Positions 47,762 to 56,920 of a DNA stretch of 64,000 bases are shown in pieces (positions within the stretch are counted from its first letter, which is position 1; each line of letters begins with the position of its first letter). The DNA is taken from positions 1 to 64,000 of the forward strand of contig NC_019695.1 of NCBI RefSeq assembly GCF_000317125.1, written 5' to 3'. Under the pieces are notes generated by a model. It did no database searches, was not told the DNA's origin, and saw only the letters and a program-made list of their open reading frames with translations. The position numbers and the translations under genes were made by a program. This DNA comes from Chroococcidiopsis thermalis PCC 7203. Lineage in GTDB: Bacteria > Cyanobacteriota > Cyanobacteriia > Cyanobacteriales > Chroococcidiopsidaceae.

Positions 47762-48052
47762 CAGACAATCTCCCGATGAAAACTATTCTGATTGAAAAGT
47801 ATCATTAAAAAACTGATGTATTTGAGAGTTTTTATCAACAATTAAGAATTAAGTTATTGTTATTTGTTCTTAAAAGATGAGCTTTAAAAAAGGAGTAGGG
47901 AGGCAAGAGAGCTGCTCTTGAGCTGTAGGGCGTAGACGCGAAGCGGCTTCTCGAAGAATAGCCCTTCTCGGAGAATGGAGGCGCAAGGTTGCTGAGGGAG
48001 AAAAACGACTTACGACTTACGAATACCCGACTTACGACTTACCAATTACCAA

Positions 48053-50689
48053 TTACCACCCCTCATTGACAACTGTTCGCCGATCGCGAGTTTCTACTAA
48101 CTTAATTGCACGGCTGACGCTTTCAGGTAGAATCACGACTAAACTACCATCAGTTGCAGTATCCAAGGCAGTGTTAATTGCTGTAGTTTCGTCGAGGATG
48201 GTTTCGTAGTGAAAATCGGGTTTTTCCTCTTCAATGCCTTGACGAATGAGTTCGGCAGCTTCACCACGGGGGCGATCGCGGGTGTCATCATCTTCTTTAA
48301 CAATAATGCGATCGAAGATTCCTGCTGCTAGTCTACCCAGGTTAAGTAAATCTTCATCGCGGCGATCGCCTGGACCCCCCACTACACCGATCCGTTCTCC
48401 CGTATGATGCCGGACAAAATCACCCATTGCTTGATAACTCGCCCCATTATGAGCGTAGTCAATTAAAGCTTGATATTTGCCCAAGTCGAATAAATTCATT
48501 CGTCCTGGAGTTTGACTGGTCGATGGTTTAAAGGCAATCAAGGCAGCGCGAATATCCTCGATTTTTACACCTTGCACGAAGGCGGCTAGACTGGCAGCTA
48601 AAGCATTGGCGATCGCAAAGTTAGCTTTTCCGCCTAATGTCAGCGGTACGTTTACTGCTTGTTCGATCTGTTCCGACCAATCTTGTTTTCTAAATGTTAA
48701 ATAACCGTTTTCGTAGACTGCGGCAAGTCCCCCTTGTTGGACATGCGACTGGACGATTTCGCGATCTGGCTGCATGGAGAAATAAGCGATCTGCGCCTTA
48801 ACCCGCTTTGCCATCGCCGCCACTAAAGGATCGTCAGCATTCAGGACAGCATAACCTTCAGGCATGACTGTTTCTGCAACTACGCTTTTGACATATGCCA
48901 AGTCTTCCACTGTATCGATCCCGTCAATTCCTAAATGATCGGCGGCGACATTCAAGACAACACCCACATCGCAAGTCGGAAAGCCCAAACCAGAACGCAA
49001 AATCCCGCCCCGCGCCGCTTCCAAAATTGCAACTTCTGTCATCGGGTCTTGCAGAATCAACCTCGCACTGTGGGGACCCGTATTATCCCCTGCTTCCACA
49101 AGGCGATCGTCTATATACGTCCCATCGGTAGTCGTGTAGCCAACAATGCGTTTGGTTTGGCGAAACATCTGGGCAGTTAAACGGGTGGTCGTCGTTTTGC
49201 CATTAGTTCCTGTAATTGCCACAATCGGAATGCGGCTGGGAGTACCAGGAGGAAACAGCATATTTAGAACTGCTTCCCCCACCGGACGCGATAAACCTTG
49301 GCTGGGGTGAGTGTGCATCCGAAAACCAGGCGCGGCATTCACTTCAACAACTACACCGCCAACTTCTGCTAAGGGACGGGAAATATCGGGGGTAACAATA
49401 TCGATGCCAGCAATATCGAGTCCGATGATTTTAGCCACTCTTACCGCTAAATAGATGTTATCAGAGTGAATTTCATCGGTGCGATCGATCGCCATTCCAC
49501 CCGTACTCAGATTAGCTGTTGCCCGTAAATAGCAGATTTCTCCTTCTCTCAGCACCGTATCCAGGCTATACCTTTGCTGGCGCAGAAGTTCAAAACTGCT
49601 ACGGTCTAATTCGATCCGCGTCATCACGTTATCGTGTCCCTGTCCTCGGCGCGGATTGCGATTTACCATTTCAATTAGTTCGTTAATCGTAGAACGTCCA
49701 TCCCCCAGTACATGGGCGGGGACTCGTTCGGCAACAGCAGCAACTTTCCCATCTATAACTAATACGCGGTGGTCGCGTCCCGTGTAGTAACGCTCGACAA
49801 TGACAGCCCGAGATTTTGAGACTACGCTTGCCGCATCGTAAGCTGCTTCTGCATCTCTCCAGGTATTTATATCCAGCGCCACACCTCTGCCATGATTGCC
49901 ATCGAGGGGCTTAATTGCCACGGGAAAGCCGCCTACAGCATCGATCGCATTTTCTAACTCGTCAAAATAGCTAATCGTCATGCCACGCGGAACGGGAACC
50001 CCTGCATCTTGAAGAATGCGTTTCGTTCCTTCCTTATCTCCCGCTAGCTCGATACCTAAAATACTAGTGCGATCGCTTTGCGTTGCCTGAATTCGATGCT
50101 GGTAGGCTCCATAACCTAACTGAATTAAAAACCGCGCCCCCAATCGCAGCCAAGGAATACCTCTTGCCTCCGCAGCTTTGACAATTGCTTCCGTGCTTGG
50201 ACCCAGCGCCGCCTCTGCCCCAAGTCTCTGCAAATCTTGCAAATCTTGCCGTAAATCGTCGGGATGATAGCGTCCTTTATCTGCGATACTTTCGCACAAT
50301 CGCACGGCAGCCCTCGCCGCATAGCGCCCCGCTTCTGGAGCTTGATATTCAAAGATGACGTAATAAACTCCACGAGTTGCAGTCTTTCTAGTACGGCTGA
50401 AACTCACGGGCATCCCAGCTAAAGTTTGCAATTCTAACGCCACATGTTCGACGACTTCCTCCATCCACAAACAGCCGTCCTGCAACCGATCTAAAAACTT
50501 TTCTCCCAAATCGCACTCGCGATCGCCCAAACTCGGTAACGCCTCAGTCAGCCCCTTTACAAAGCCAGAAATTCTATTCGGTTTGCGATCGCTCAAATCT
50601 TGCAAATCGAGACGCACGACGATCAGCTTGTGGTCTTGGATACTCCAATAATTGGGACCTTGTAACGTCTGAATCTTGAGTATTTTCAT
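48053..50689 (-). CDS. cphA: Cyanophycin synthetase CphA
   Basis: CphA polymerises aspartate and arginine into cyanophycin, a nitrogen and carbon store kept as cytoplasmic granules. The 878 residues match the full-length CphA1 form. An N-terminal domain is followed by an ATP-grasp (about 220-470; AIKPLDGNHGRGV, HRVLVIDG, EVNAAPGF) that adds Asp. A Mur-ligase-like module with the P-loop GTNGKTTTTR near 494 adds Arg. Upstream there is about 360 bases without a gene. The cyanophycinase gene cphB, often next to cphA, is absent here. No NtcA site was found by eye. Confidence 0.97.
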   Translation of the reverse strand: MKILKIQTLQGPNYWSIQDHKLIVVRLDLQDLSDRKPNRISGFVKGLTEALPSLGDRECDLGEKFLDRLQDGCLWMEEVVEHVALELQTLAGMPVSFSRTRKTATRGVYYVIFEYQAPEAGRYAARAAVRLCESIADKGRYHPDDLRQDLQDLQRLGAEAALGPSTEAIVKAAEARGIPWLRLGARFLIQLGYGAYQHRIQATQSDRTSILGIELAGDKEGTKRILQDAGVPVPRGMTISYFDELENAIDAVGGFPVAIKPLDGNHGRGVALDINTWRDAEAAYDAASVVSKSRAVIVERYYTGRDHRVLVIDGKVAAVAERVPAHVLGDGRSTINELIEMVNRNPRRGQGHDNVMTRIELDRSSFELLRQQRYSLDTVLREGEICYLRATANLSTGGMAIDRTDEIHSDNIYLAVRVAKIIGLDIAGIDIVTPDISRPLAEVGGVVVEVNAAPGFRMHTHPSQGLSRPVGEAVLNMLFPPGTPSRIPIVAITGTNGKTTTTRLTAQMFRQTKRIVGYTTTDGTYIDDRLVEAGDNTGPHSARLILQDPMTEVAILEAARGGILRSGLGFPTCDVGVVLNVAADHLGIDGIDTVEDLAYVKSVVAETVMPEGYAVLNADDPLVAAMAKRVKAQIAYFSMQPDREIVQSHVQQGGLAAVYENGYLTFRKQDWSEQIEQAVNVPLTLGGKANFAIANALAASLAAFVQGVKIEDIRAALIAFKPSTSQTPGRMNLFDLGKYQALIDYAHNGASYQAMGDFVRHHTGERIGVVGGPGDRRDEDLLNLGRLAAGIFDRIIVKEDDDTRDRPRGEAAELIRQGIEEEKPDFHYETILDETTAINTALDTATDGSLVVILPESVSRAIKLVETRDRRTVVNEGW

Positions 50690-51047
50690 CGCAGTTTTTT
50701 CGATTGATAACTAGCGATCTGGTCATTACACTATCATTTCTGACTCCACGTTTATCTTCCCATGACTTGCAAGAGAATTGTCAATCATTACTCCTAGCAA
50801 TTTGCAGTTAATATCAAAGCTACTTAGCGTTCTTCTTCGCGTCTTTGCGTCTACTCTCCGAGAAGCCATTTCGTGTCTTTGCACGACACAAATCTTCTCT
50901 ATAGCTGTAACTTGGTACAGCTATCAAAATGTATTCCTCATCATTTCCCTGAGAATTAAAGTACTAATTCCCACAAAAATCAGTAACCCTTGATACTAAC
51001 TTACCTTTATAAAAAGCTACAAAAACTGCGATCGCCAAACCATCCAA
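50690..51047. other. Spacer between phosphatase and cphA genes
   Basis: It contains a CTCCGAGAAGCC-type repeat near 50857-50868, related to bases around 47934-47977, in otherwise AT-rich sequence. A 71-codon open frame at 50778-50993 runs through that repeat and is not supported as a gene. Confidence 0.45.
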
Positions 51048-51581
51048 CTAAGTACGACAACAATCTAAAAGTGATTCTAACTCTGCAACCATTCTAAACG
51101 GATTCTTAGCTTGAAAAACAGATGCGATCGCAACTTCGTATGGATTTCTACCCATCTGCCTCACTGCTTTAATTGCTTCTCGGTTAGAAAAACCGCGACC
51201 ACCTACCAACCAAGCCGCTAAAACATGACCCGTGCGCCCAATACCCCCACTGCAATGCACGACGACTTTCTCGCCCTGTCGGTCGGCTTCCAGCAAAAAT
51301 GGTAAAATCTTCCCTGTCAGTGTTTCAGGCTCAGCCAGGGTAAAATCTTCAATTGGTGTCCAACAGACTTGTTGAGTGCCAAACTCTTGCGCATAAGTGC
51401 CAAGTAAATCTGAGTAGGGAGCGAGTTGCTTTTGGGGAAGCAGACAGCAAACTCGTTTGACATCTTGCCCTTGCATATATTCCAGCCAACCTCGTACTTG
51501 TGCTTCTGAATAGCCAGGTCGAGCCGAGCCGAATACAATTGTTTCTTGCTTGGAAGCTGGGGCAAATTTGTACATAGCCAC
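51048..51581 (-). CDS. Protein tyrosine/dual-specificity phosphatase
   Basis: This 177-residue phosphatase shows the P-loop HCSGGIGRTG (HCxxGxxRT), with nucleophile Cys near residue 112. A general-acid Asp may be in EDFTLAEPE. N-terminal strands and the helical tail fit the Cdc14/dual-specificity fold. The substrate is unknown. It starts 4 bases after the Uma2 gene stop, so it is the last gene of the nadE-uma2-phosphatase run. A role in NAD metabolism is not implied by sequence. Confidence 0.88.
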   Translation of the reverse strand: MAMYKFAPASKQETIVFGSARPGYSEAQVRGWLEYMQGQDVKRVCCLLPQKQLAPYSDLLGTYAQEFGTQQVCWTPIEDFTLAEPETLTGKILPFLLEADRQGEKVVVHCSGGIGRTGHVLAAWLVGGRGFSNREAIKAVRQMGRNPYEVAIASVFQAKNPFRMVAELESLLDCCRT

Positions 51582-51585
51582 TAGA

Positions 51586-52164
51586 TTAATTTTGCTGTTG
51601 CAAAGCTTGAGTGAATACTACTGTTGCATCGTACTGGTCTGGTATATTCAAACAGCGCACCAATAGATCTAAATTTAAGTCAGGTAAAAACTCGCTGCTA
51701 AATATTTGCTCGTATCCATCAGAGCGTAGACGGTAAATAAATAATTGTCTACTGCGATAAAACCAGACTTCCGGCACTCCCCAGCGACGATATTTTTCTA
51801 ATTTGTCTATCCCACCACTAGTAATAACTACCTCAATGGCAATATCTGGAATTTCTTTTTTAGTAACTAGATTATACGACTCATCAGGTTCTCCCCTCAC
51901 ACCTAATTCGCGGCTTCCCAGAGTATAGCTGCCGCAACGGTAAAAGCGAATGCCAATATATCTCAGGTAAGCTTCCAGCAAAAGTCCAACTGTTGATTTA
52001 TACTCTTCATGCTCCGGCGAAGGTGTCATTATTTCTACAGTTCCATCCAGGTAAGTCAAGCGTACTTTTGTCTCTTCTAATAATGCTGCGATCGCCTCAA
52101 ATTTCTCCCAGGAAATATCGTACAGCGTCACGCAATTGTCTTGAAGCTGTTGAGTTTGAAACAT
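51586..52164 (-). CDS. Uma2 family putative nuclease
   Basis: Uma2 (DUF820) proteins have a PD-(D/E)xK nuclease-like fold and are very numerous in cyanobacteria; their role is uncertain. The 192-residue product shows LTYLDGTVEIMTPSPEHEEY, then PDESY and KKEIPDIAIEVVITSGG, the conserved acidic and Lys core, and WFYRSRQLFIYRL near the C-terminus. It follows nadE by 42 bases and precedes the phosphatase gene by 4 bases. Confidence 0.85.
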   Translation of the reverse strand: MFQTQQLQDNCVTLYDISWEKFEAIAALLEETKVRLTYLDGTVEIMTPSPEHEEYKSTVGLLLEAYLRYIGIRFYRCGSYTLGSRELGVRGEPDESYNLVTKKEIPDIAIEVVITSGGIDKLEKYRRWGVPEVWFYRSRQLFIYRLRSDGYEQIFSSEFLPDLNLDLLVRCLNIPDQYDATVVFTQALQQQN

Positions 52165-52206
52165 CTTTTTTCCTCCAAATATCGAGCATGAATCACAAGA
52201 GGAACT

Positions 52207-54108
52207 TTATCGCGGTGGAACAGAAGGACTCGCAGCAGCTTGAGACACCACCTCAGACGATGGCATTCTACTATGGGAAACCCACTTATTCGCGATTGGC
52301 ATTCGCCAGCCAGTACCAAAAGCGCGATCGGTAATTTTTAAGCCAGGAGGCGCTTGACGACGTTTAAATTCCGCTTTGACGACGAGTTGCACGACGCGAT
52401 CGACTACAGCCGCATCATGTCCAGCAGCAACAATTTGCGCCGCTGATTGATGCTCTTGAATCAACTTTTGTAAAATATCGTCCAAAGTATCGTAGTCAGG
52501 TAGAGAATCTTGGTCTAATTGACCTGGTTTCAACTCTGCGCTGGGGGGTTTGTTAATGACATTTTCGGGAATTGTGGGGAGTCGGGAGTCGGGAGTCGGG
52601 AGTCGGAAATTGGTATTTACTCCCTCACTCCTCACTCCTCGCTCCTCGCCCCTCTCATTCAGCCACCGACAAATAGAATAGACGCGGGTTTTGGGAACAT
52701 CTGCGATCGCGGCTAGTCCTCCATTCATGTCGCCGTAAAGGGTACAGTAACCCACAGCCATTTCTGACTTATTACCAGTAGAAAGCAGGAGATAGCCAAA
52801 TTTGTTGGCAACCGCCATGAGTAAATTGCCACGAATCCGCGATTGAATGTTTTCCTCAGCAATGCCAAAAGGCGTACCTGCAAACAACGGTTCTAAAGTT
52901 TTGTCGTAGCCTTGCATTAAATCTCCAATCGGGATAGTCTGAGTTAGTATGCCCAAATTTTTGCCTAATTCCAAGGCATCATGGACTGAGTGTTCCGAAC
53001 TGTAGGGAGAAGGCATGAGTACGCCAAGGACATTCTCTTTACCTAGCGCTGCGGTGGCGATCGCTGCTACCAGTGATGAATCAATTCCCCCGCTCAAACC
53101 GAGTACGACTTTAGAAAAGCCACACTTGCGCGTGTAGTCTCGCACGCCTAAAACAAGTGCCTGCCAAATTTCCTCATCTAGATTTGCAGGCGTTGGAGCA
53201 ATTTTACTTGGTTGTAAATCTCCTGCTTGCTCGTCGTATTCTACAATTAATAAATCTGTCTCAAACGCCCGCGCGCGGCAAACCATTTCTCCCGCACGAT
53301 TAAAGCCAACGCTACAACCATCAAAAATCAGGTCGTCATTCGCTCCAACTTGGTTGGTATACAATACCGGAATTTGGTGACGCATAGAGCCATGTTGCAA
53401 CATTGCTTCTCGTACCTGCTGCTTGTTGGCGCTATAGGGAGACGCAGATAAATTCACAACCAGATCGACTCCCTGTTGAATTAACTCTTCAATTGGATTA
53501 ATCGCATAGCTGCGCCTACCCCAGAATTCTTCGTCATTCCATAAGTCTTCGCAGATGGTGACTCCAATTTTTATGGGGGAGTCGAGTTGCGATCGGTAAT
53601 TGGTAATTGGTAATTGGTAATTGGTAATTGGGGCATTGTCTTTTTCATTCCCCTTACCTCTTGCCTCTTGCCTCTCACCTTCCAAAACCAGAGAATTAGC
53701 CTCCAATCCAGGTTCAAAATAACGGTATTCGTCGAATACGTCGTAGGTGGGTAGGAGGCGCTTGTGAAAGATTTGTTGAATTTTGCCTTTCTGTAGTAGA
53801 GCAATACTGTTAAATAATGGCTTACCACCAAAAGCAAGCGATCGCTCGTTGGGTTGAACGCAACCTACCAAAACTGCCATTTGAGATGGTAATTCTTCAG
53901 CTAGTCGTTGCAAAGTTGCTCCCATTTGAGAGACAAAACTGGGGTCTAGTAGTAAGTCCCGTGGTGGGTAGCCGCATAAAGATAATTCTGGTGTCAGCAA
54001 CAACCGCACGCTCTGTTTTTCAGCTTGTTGTGCTGCTGCTAAAATTTGCTGAGCATTTCCATTTAAGTCGCCAATTGTAGGATTAAGTTGAGCGATCGCA
54101 ATTTTCAT
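52207..54108 (-). CDS. nadE: Glutamine-dependent NAD+ synthetase
   Basis: NadE amidates nicotinic acid adenine dinucleotide to NAD, using ammonia from glutamine. The N-terminal nitrilase-like glutaminase (about 1-285) has Glu41 (TPELSLCGYPP), Lys117 (HKRLLPTYDVFDE) and Cys186 (ICEDLWND). The synthetase half has the P-loop LSGGIDSSLV near 337 and SAELKPGQLDQDSLPDY. At 633 residues it is longer than usual (about 560) because of two insertions. Residues about 144-175 derive from GGTAATT heptamers (NYQLPITNYR). A second stretch near 500-525 (ERGEERGVRSEG, RLPTPDSRLPT) derives from GGGAGTC repeats. Both inserts keep the frame. Confidence 0.96.
   Translation of the reverse strand: MKIAIAQLNPTIGDLNGNAQQILAAAQQAEKQSVRLLLTPELSLCGYPPRDLLLDPSFVSQMGATLQRLAEELPSQMAVLVGCVQPNERSLAFGGKPLFNSIALLQKGKIQQIFHKRLLPTYDVFDEYRYFEPGLEANSLVLEGERQEARGKGNEKDNAPITNYQLPITNYRSQLDSPIKIGVTICEDLWNDEEFWGRRSYAINPIEELIQQGVDLVVNLSASPYSANKQQVREAMLQHGSMRHQIPVLYTNQVGANDDLIFDGCSVGFNRAGEMVCRARAFETDLLIVEYDEQAGDLQPSKIAPTPANLDEEIWQALVLGVRDYTRKCGFSKVVLGLSGGIDSSLVAAIATAALGKENVLGVLMPSPYSSEHSVHDALELGKNLGILTQTIPIGDLMQGYDKTLEPLFAGTPFGIAEENIQSRIRGNLLMAVANKFGYLLLSTGNKSEMAVGYCTLYGDMNGGLAAIADVPKTRVYSICRWLNERGEERGVRSEGVNTNFRLPTPDSRLPTIPENVINKPPSAELKPGQLDQDSLPDYDTLDDILQKLIQEHQSAAQIVAAGHDAAVVDRVVQLVVKAEFKRRQAPPGLKITDRAFGTGWRMPIANKWVSHSRMPSSEVVSQAAASPSVPPR
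52577..52604. repeat. GGGAGTC heptamer array inside nadE
   Basis: Four GGGAGTC units lie in the coding sequence, with CTCACTCCTCACTCCTCGCT-type sequence beside them. They are translated as part of the NadE insertion. Confidence 0.85.
53595..53629. repeat. GGTAATT heptamer array inside nadE, five copies
   Basis: Five perfect GGTAATT heptamers are translated as part of the NadE insertion (NYQLPITNYQLP-type residues). The same unit occurs in spacers at 5785 and 58468. Confidence 0.9.
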
Positions 54109-54149
54109 AATAATCAGTTATCAGTTATCAATTATCAGTTCATTCCAAC

Positions 54150-55241
54150 TTACGACTTACGACTTACCAGTGAGGAGTCTATATCTTGCAATTTGGCGCA
54201 GCCGCTTAATGCCATTGCTAAACTGAGTTCGTCGCGTAAAATTTCAATGACGTGCTGTACTCCTGTCTCACCTGCTACGGCTAAACCCCACAATACGGGA
54301 CGACCGATTAGAACAGCTTTTGCTCCCAATGCTAGCGCCTTTAAAATGTCAGTACCACGTCTAATCCCACCATCCATTAAGACTTCAGTACGATCGCCTA
54401 CAGCAGCGACAATTTGAGATACAACGTCAATAGTTGCGATCGCTCCATCGAGTTGTCTGCCACCATGATTTGAGATAATAATTGCCTCAGCGCCAACTTC
54501 TACGGCACGTATTGCATCATCTGGACGTAAAATTCCTTTGACAACAAGTGGTAACGGTACGAGCGATCGCAACCATGCTAAATCTGTCCAAGTTACGCCA
54601 GGATCGAGTTGTTCGGCAAAATAGGCAAACAAACCCGACTCGCCTTGACGGTGGGGGATATCTAAGTCTTTGGCTTGTAAATTACATAAATTGGCTAATT
54701 CCATGCCTTGAGGGAGGACGAATTGATTGCGCGTATCCCTCTCTCGTCTCCCTAGAAATGGCGCATCTACGGTGACGCAAAGCGCCTTTGCACCACACTT
54801 ATAGGCGTACTCCACCAACGCACGAGTTAAATTGCGATCGCGATGAATATATAACTGAAACCAAGTCTGAGGATTGGCGATCGCGACTTCTGACATACTC
54901 TTAGTAGACAGCGTACTCAACACCATCCCAATACCTGAATGAGCTGTCGCCTTTGCTGTAGCAACTTCTCCTGCGGGATCGGCGAGACACTGAAAAGCCA
55001 TTGGTGCAATCAGGACTGGCGCACTCAAAGATTGCCCTAAAATTGTCGTACTCAAATCTCGTTGACTCACATCCACCAACATGCGTGGATGCAATCGGTA
55101 GCGATTGAAAGCAGCACGATTATCATTTAACGTCACCTCATCCCAAGCGCCGCTAGCGTAGTAATCCCAAGCCATTTGAGATAAGCGATTTTGTGCCAGC
55201 GTTTCGTATTCAAATAGATTGATTGGGGTGGATGGAATCAT
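54150..55241 (-). CDS. Alpha-hydroxy-acid oxidase (glycolate/lactate oxidase family)
   Basis: The 363-residue FMN enzyme oxidises 2-hydroxy acids to 2-oxo acids with oxygen. Family motifs are present: MAWDYYASGAWDE at the start, the FMN-binding PMAFQCLADPAGE, the GDRTEVLMDGGIRRGTD phosphate loop and the catalytic-His signature SNHGGRQLDG. Whether it prefers glycolate or L-lactate cannot be read. In some cyanobacteria a close homologue is an L-lactate oxidase. I start it at the ATG at 55241 (MIPSTPINLFEYE), which removes an overlap with the lyase gene that ends at 55244. It is part of the NAD-gene strand run. Confidence 0.92.
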   Translation of the reverse strand: MIPSTPINLFEYETLAQNRLSQMAWDYYASGAWDEVTLNDNRAAFNRYRLHPRMLVDVSQRDLSTTILGQSLSAPVLIAPMAFQCLADPAGEVATAKATAHSGIGMVLSTLSTKSMSEVAIANPQTWFQLYIHRDRNLTRALVEYAYKCGAKALCVTVDAPFLGRRERDTRNQFVLPQGMELANLCNLQAKDLDIPHRQGESGLFAYFAEQLDPGVTWTDLAWLRSLVPLPLVVKGILRPDDAIRAVEVGAEAIIISNHGGRQLDGAIATIDVVSQIVAAVGDRTEVLMDGGIRRGTDILKALALGAKAVLIGRPVLWGLAVAGETGVQHVIEILRDELSLAMALSGCAKLQDIDSSLVSRKS

Positions 55242-55243
55242 AA

Positions 55244-55537
55244 TTACTTCGATTCCCAATGCTTCAATTCTTCTTCGATAAAATAGCCGACTAAATCTCG
55301 ATAGATCTTTTCAATTGCATCAGGATTTAGCTCGGCTTCTTCCGCCCAAATTCGTCGCTGTTGTAACATGGCATTAAACCGATCTATAGCCTTTACACCA
55401 TCAGCATCTTTTTTAAATTGAGCCGCTGCTTTCACATAAGTAAATCGCTGACCCAGCAATTCTATAACTTGGCGATCGATCGCATCAATTTCTTGTCGAA
55501 TCTCATGAATATTTAAACACTCTTCCGGTACTTTCAT
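55244..55537 (-). CDS. Chorismate-mutase-fold protein, isochorismate lyase PchB-like
   Basis: The 97-residue all-helical AroQ-type protein aligns well by eye with PchB, which splits isochorismate into salicylate and pyruvate: KVPEECLNIHEIRQEIDAID, LLGQRFTYVKAAAQFKKD, RFNAMLQQRRIWAEEAELNP and EEELKHWES. PchB also has weak chorismate mutase activity, so either role is possible. It ends 2 bases before the oxidase start and is probably translationally coupled to it. No isochorismate synthase gene is present in the window. Confidence 0.8.
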   Translation of the reverse strand: MKVPEECLNIHEIRQEIDAIDRQVIELLGQRFTYVKAAAQFKKDADGVKAIDRFNAMLQQRRIWAEEAELNPDAIEKIYRDLVGYFIEEELKHWESK

Positions 55538-55619
55538 AAATCAGCTATCAGTTATCAGTGACTAGTGGCTAGTGGCTAGTCGCTAGCCACTCACCCATTA
55601 CCCATTACCCATTACCCAT

Positions 55620-56366
55620 TTAAATAAACACCAAAGGTTTATCTTTAAAAGGCGCAAATGCTGTCGCGTCAAATCTGTATAAACTAGCCGGACGACCTGC
55701 GCCTCGCGACACTTTAATTCCCGTGTCGCATAAAAAACCTAATTTTAATAACTTGGCTCGAAAATTAGAATAATCAGAAAAGTTCTCGCCTAAAACTGTG
55801 GTATAAAGCTGATATAAATCGCTTAAAGTAAACATTTCCGGCAACACTTCAAATGCGACTGGACTATATTCCAACTTATTTCGCAAACGCCGATGTCCGT
55901 ATGCCAAAATCTCATTGTGATCGAAAGCTAATTGTGGCACTTCCTTAACGGGATACCAAGCAATCCCACTCACTCCATCGGCAATGAGTTCTGCATCCTC
56001 AAATCTGACTAAGGCAAAATAACTCACGGAAAGATATCGAATTCCAAAACTATTAGCTTCCTCGCGCGGATCGCGGTGAGGTCCACCAAACGTATATAAC
56101 TGTTCTAAATAGAGATTTTTGGCTCTAATTTTTTCTGCCAAAATTCGATAAGCAGCATTTTCTAATGACTCTCCTTGACGCACCAATGTACCAGGTAAAC
56201 CCCAGTAATTTACAAAAGGTTCCTGATGGCGCATAACTAATAGTACTAAAAGCCGATTTTGAGAAGTATCAACGGAGAAAATAACGCTATCAACTCCAAC
56301 TTTAAAATCAGCTAAAGGTTGCGAACTTATCGGATCGATAACTTTTCTTTGGGTGCGTCCTGGCAT
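55620..56366 (-). CDS. NrtR-like Nudix transcription regulator of NAD metabolism
   Basis: The 248-residue protein has an N-terminal Nudix-like domain (about 25-150; NYWGLPGTLVRQGESLENAA) and a C-terminal winged-helix-like domain (about 165-240; FTLSDLYQLYTTVLGENFSD, GRPASLYRF). In the Nudix box the catalytic REXXEE is degenerate (YRILAEK), as in NrtR repressors, which bind NAD precursor metabolites instead of hydrolysing them. It overlaps the start of nadD by 40 bases and lies downstream of pncB, the expected NrtR regulon. Its operator was not located. Confidence 0.82.
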   Translation of the reverse strand: MPGRTQRKVIDPISSQPLADFKVGVDSVIFSVDTSQNRLLVLLVMRHQEPFVNYWGLPGTLVRQGESLENAAYRILAEKIRAKNLYLEQLYTFGGPHRDPREEANSFGIRYLSVSYFALVRFEDAELIADGVSGIAWYPVKEVPQLAFDHNEILAYGHRRLRNKLEYSPVAFEVLPEMFTLSDLYQLYTTVLGENFSDYSNFRAKLLKLGFLCDTGIKVSRGAGRPASLYRFDATAFAPFKDKPLVFI

Positions 56367-56920
56367 TTGTACAAATGCTGTTGGTGAATGTATGCCTTGA
56401 CTTTTGGGGTAACGGCTTCTGGATCGCAGCGATCGCGATACGCTGTAGAAGAGACATCTAAACCAGTCAAATCGGCGATCGCAATCTTTGCCCCTAACTC
56501 GCGTAAGCGTGCCAAATCCGATTCCTCTATCCCATATCCTGGGCGCGGTATGACTAGTAATTGTACCTGCTGTAATAAATCTTTAATTCGATACCAGCGT
56601 GGTAATTGTTCGATTAAATCCGCACCAATAACTAATGTTAGTTCTACCTGTCCCCATTGTTGCGCCTTTTCCACTGTTTCCAGCGTTCGATGGCTGCTCA
56701 ACTCCTGATAAAACCCAATATTCTGCCGTTGAGGATCGATCTCGGCAATTAACAGTTGCAACATTTGAGCGCGATGTTGTAACGGTGTTTGCTGCGACTT
56801 AAACGGGTTATCTGCTGCCCAAACCGCTACGCGATCGTAACGTTCTGCCAGCCAACACAAAATTGCTTGATGTCCTGCTGTCGGTGGATCGGCACTCGTA
56901 CCAAATAAAGCAATCCTCAT
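56327..56920 (-). CDS. nadD: Nicotinate-nucleotide adenylyltransferase
   Basis: NadD transfers AMP to nicotinate mononucleotide to give deamido-NAD. The 197 residues contain the nucleotidyl-transferase GTSADPPTAGHQAIL signature (the TxxH-like motif) near residues 8-22, the IGADLIEQLPRW segment and the ISSTAYR-like C-terminal motif (DVSSTAYRDR). It overlaps the upstream pncB stop by 1 base (TAATG) and the downstream regulator gene by 40 bases, so these three genes form a tight operon. Confidence 0.94.
   Translation of the reverse strand: MRIALFGTSADPPTAGHQAILCWLAERYDRVAVWAADNPFKSQQTPLQHRAQMLQLLIAEIDPQRQNIGFYQELSSHRTLETVEKAQQWGQVELTLVIGADLIEQLPRWYRIKDLLQQVQLLVIPRPGYGIEESDLARLRELGAKIAIADLTGLDVSSTAYRDRCDPEAVTPKVKAYIHQQHLYKCQDAPKEKLSIR

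Noticed and set aside
50778-50993. 71-codon frame in the cphA spacer
   Set aside because: It runs through a dispersed repeat (CTCCGAGAAGCC type) and has no family resemblance.
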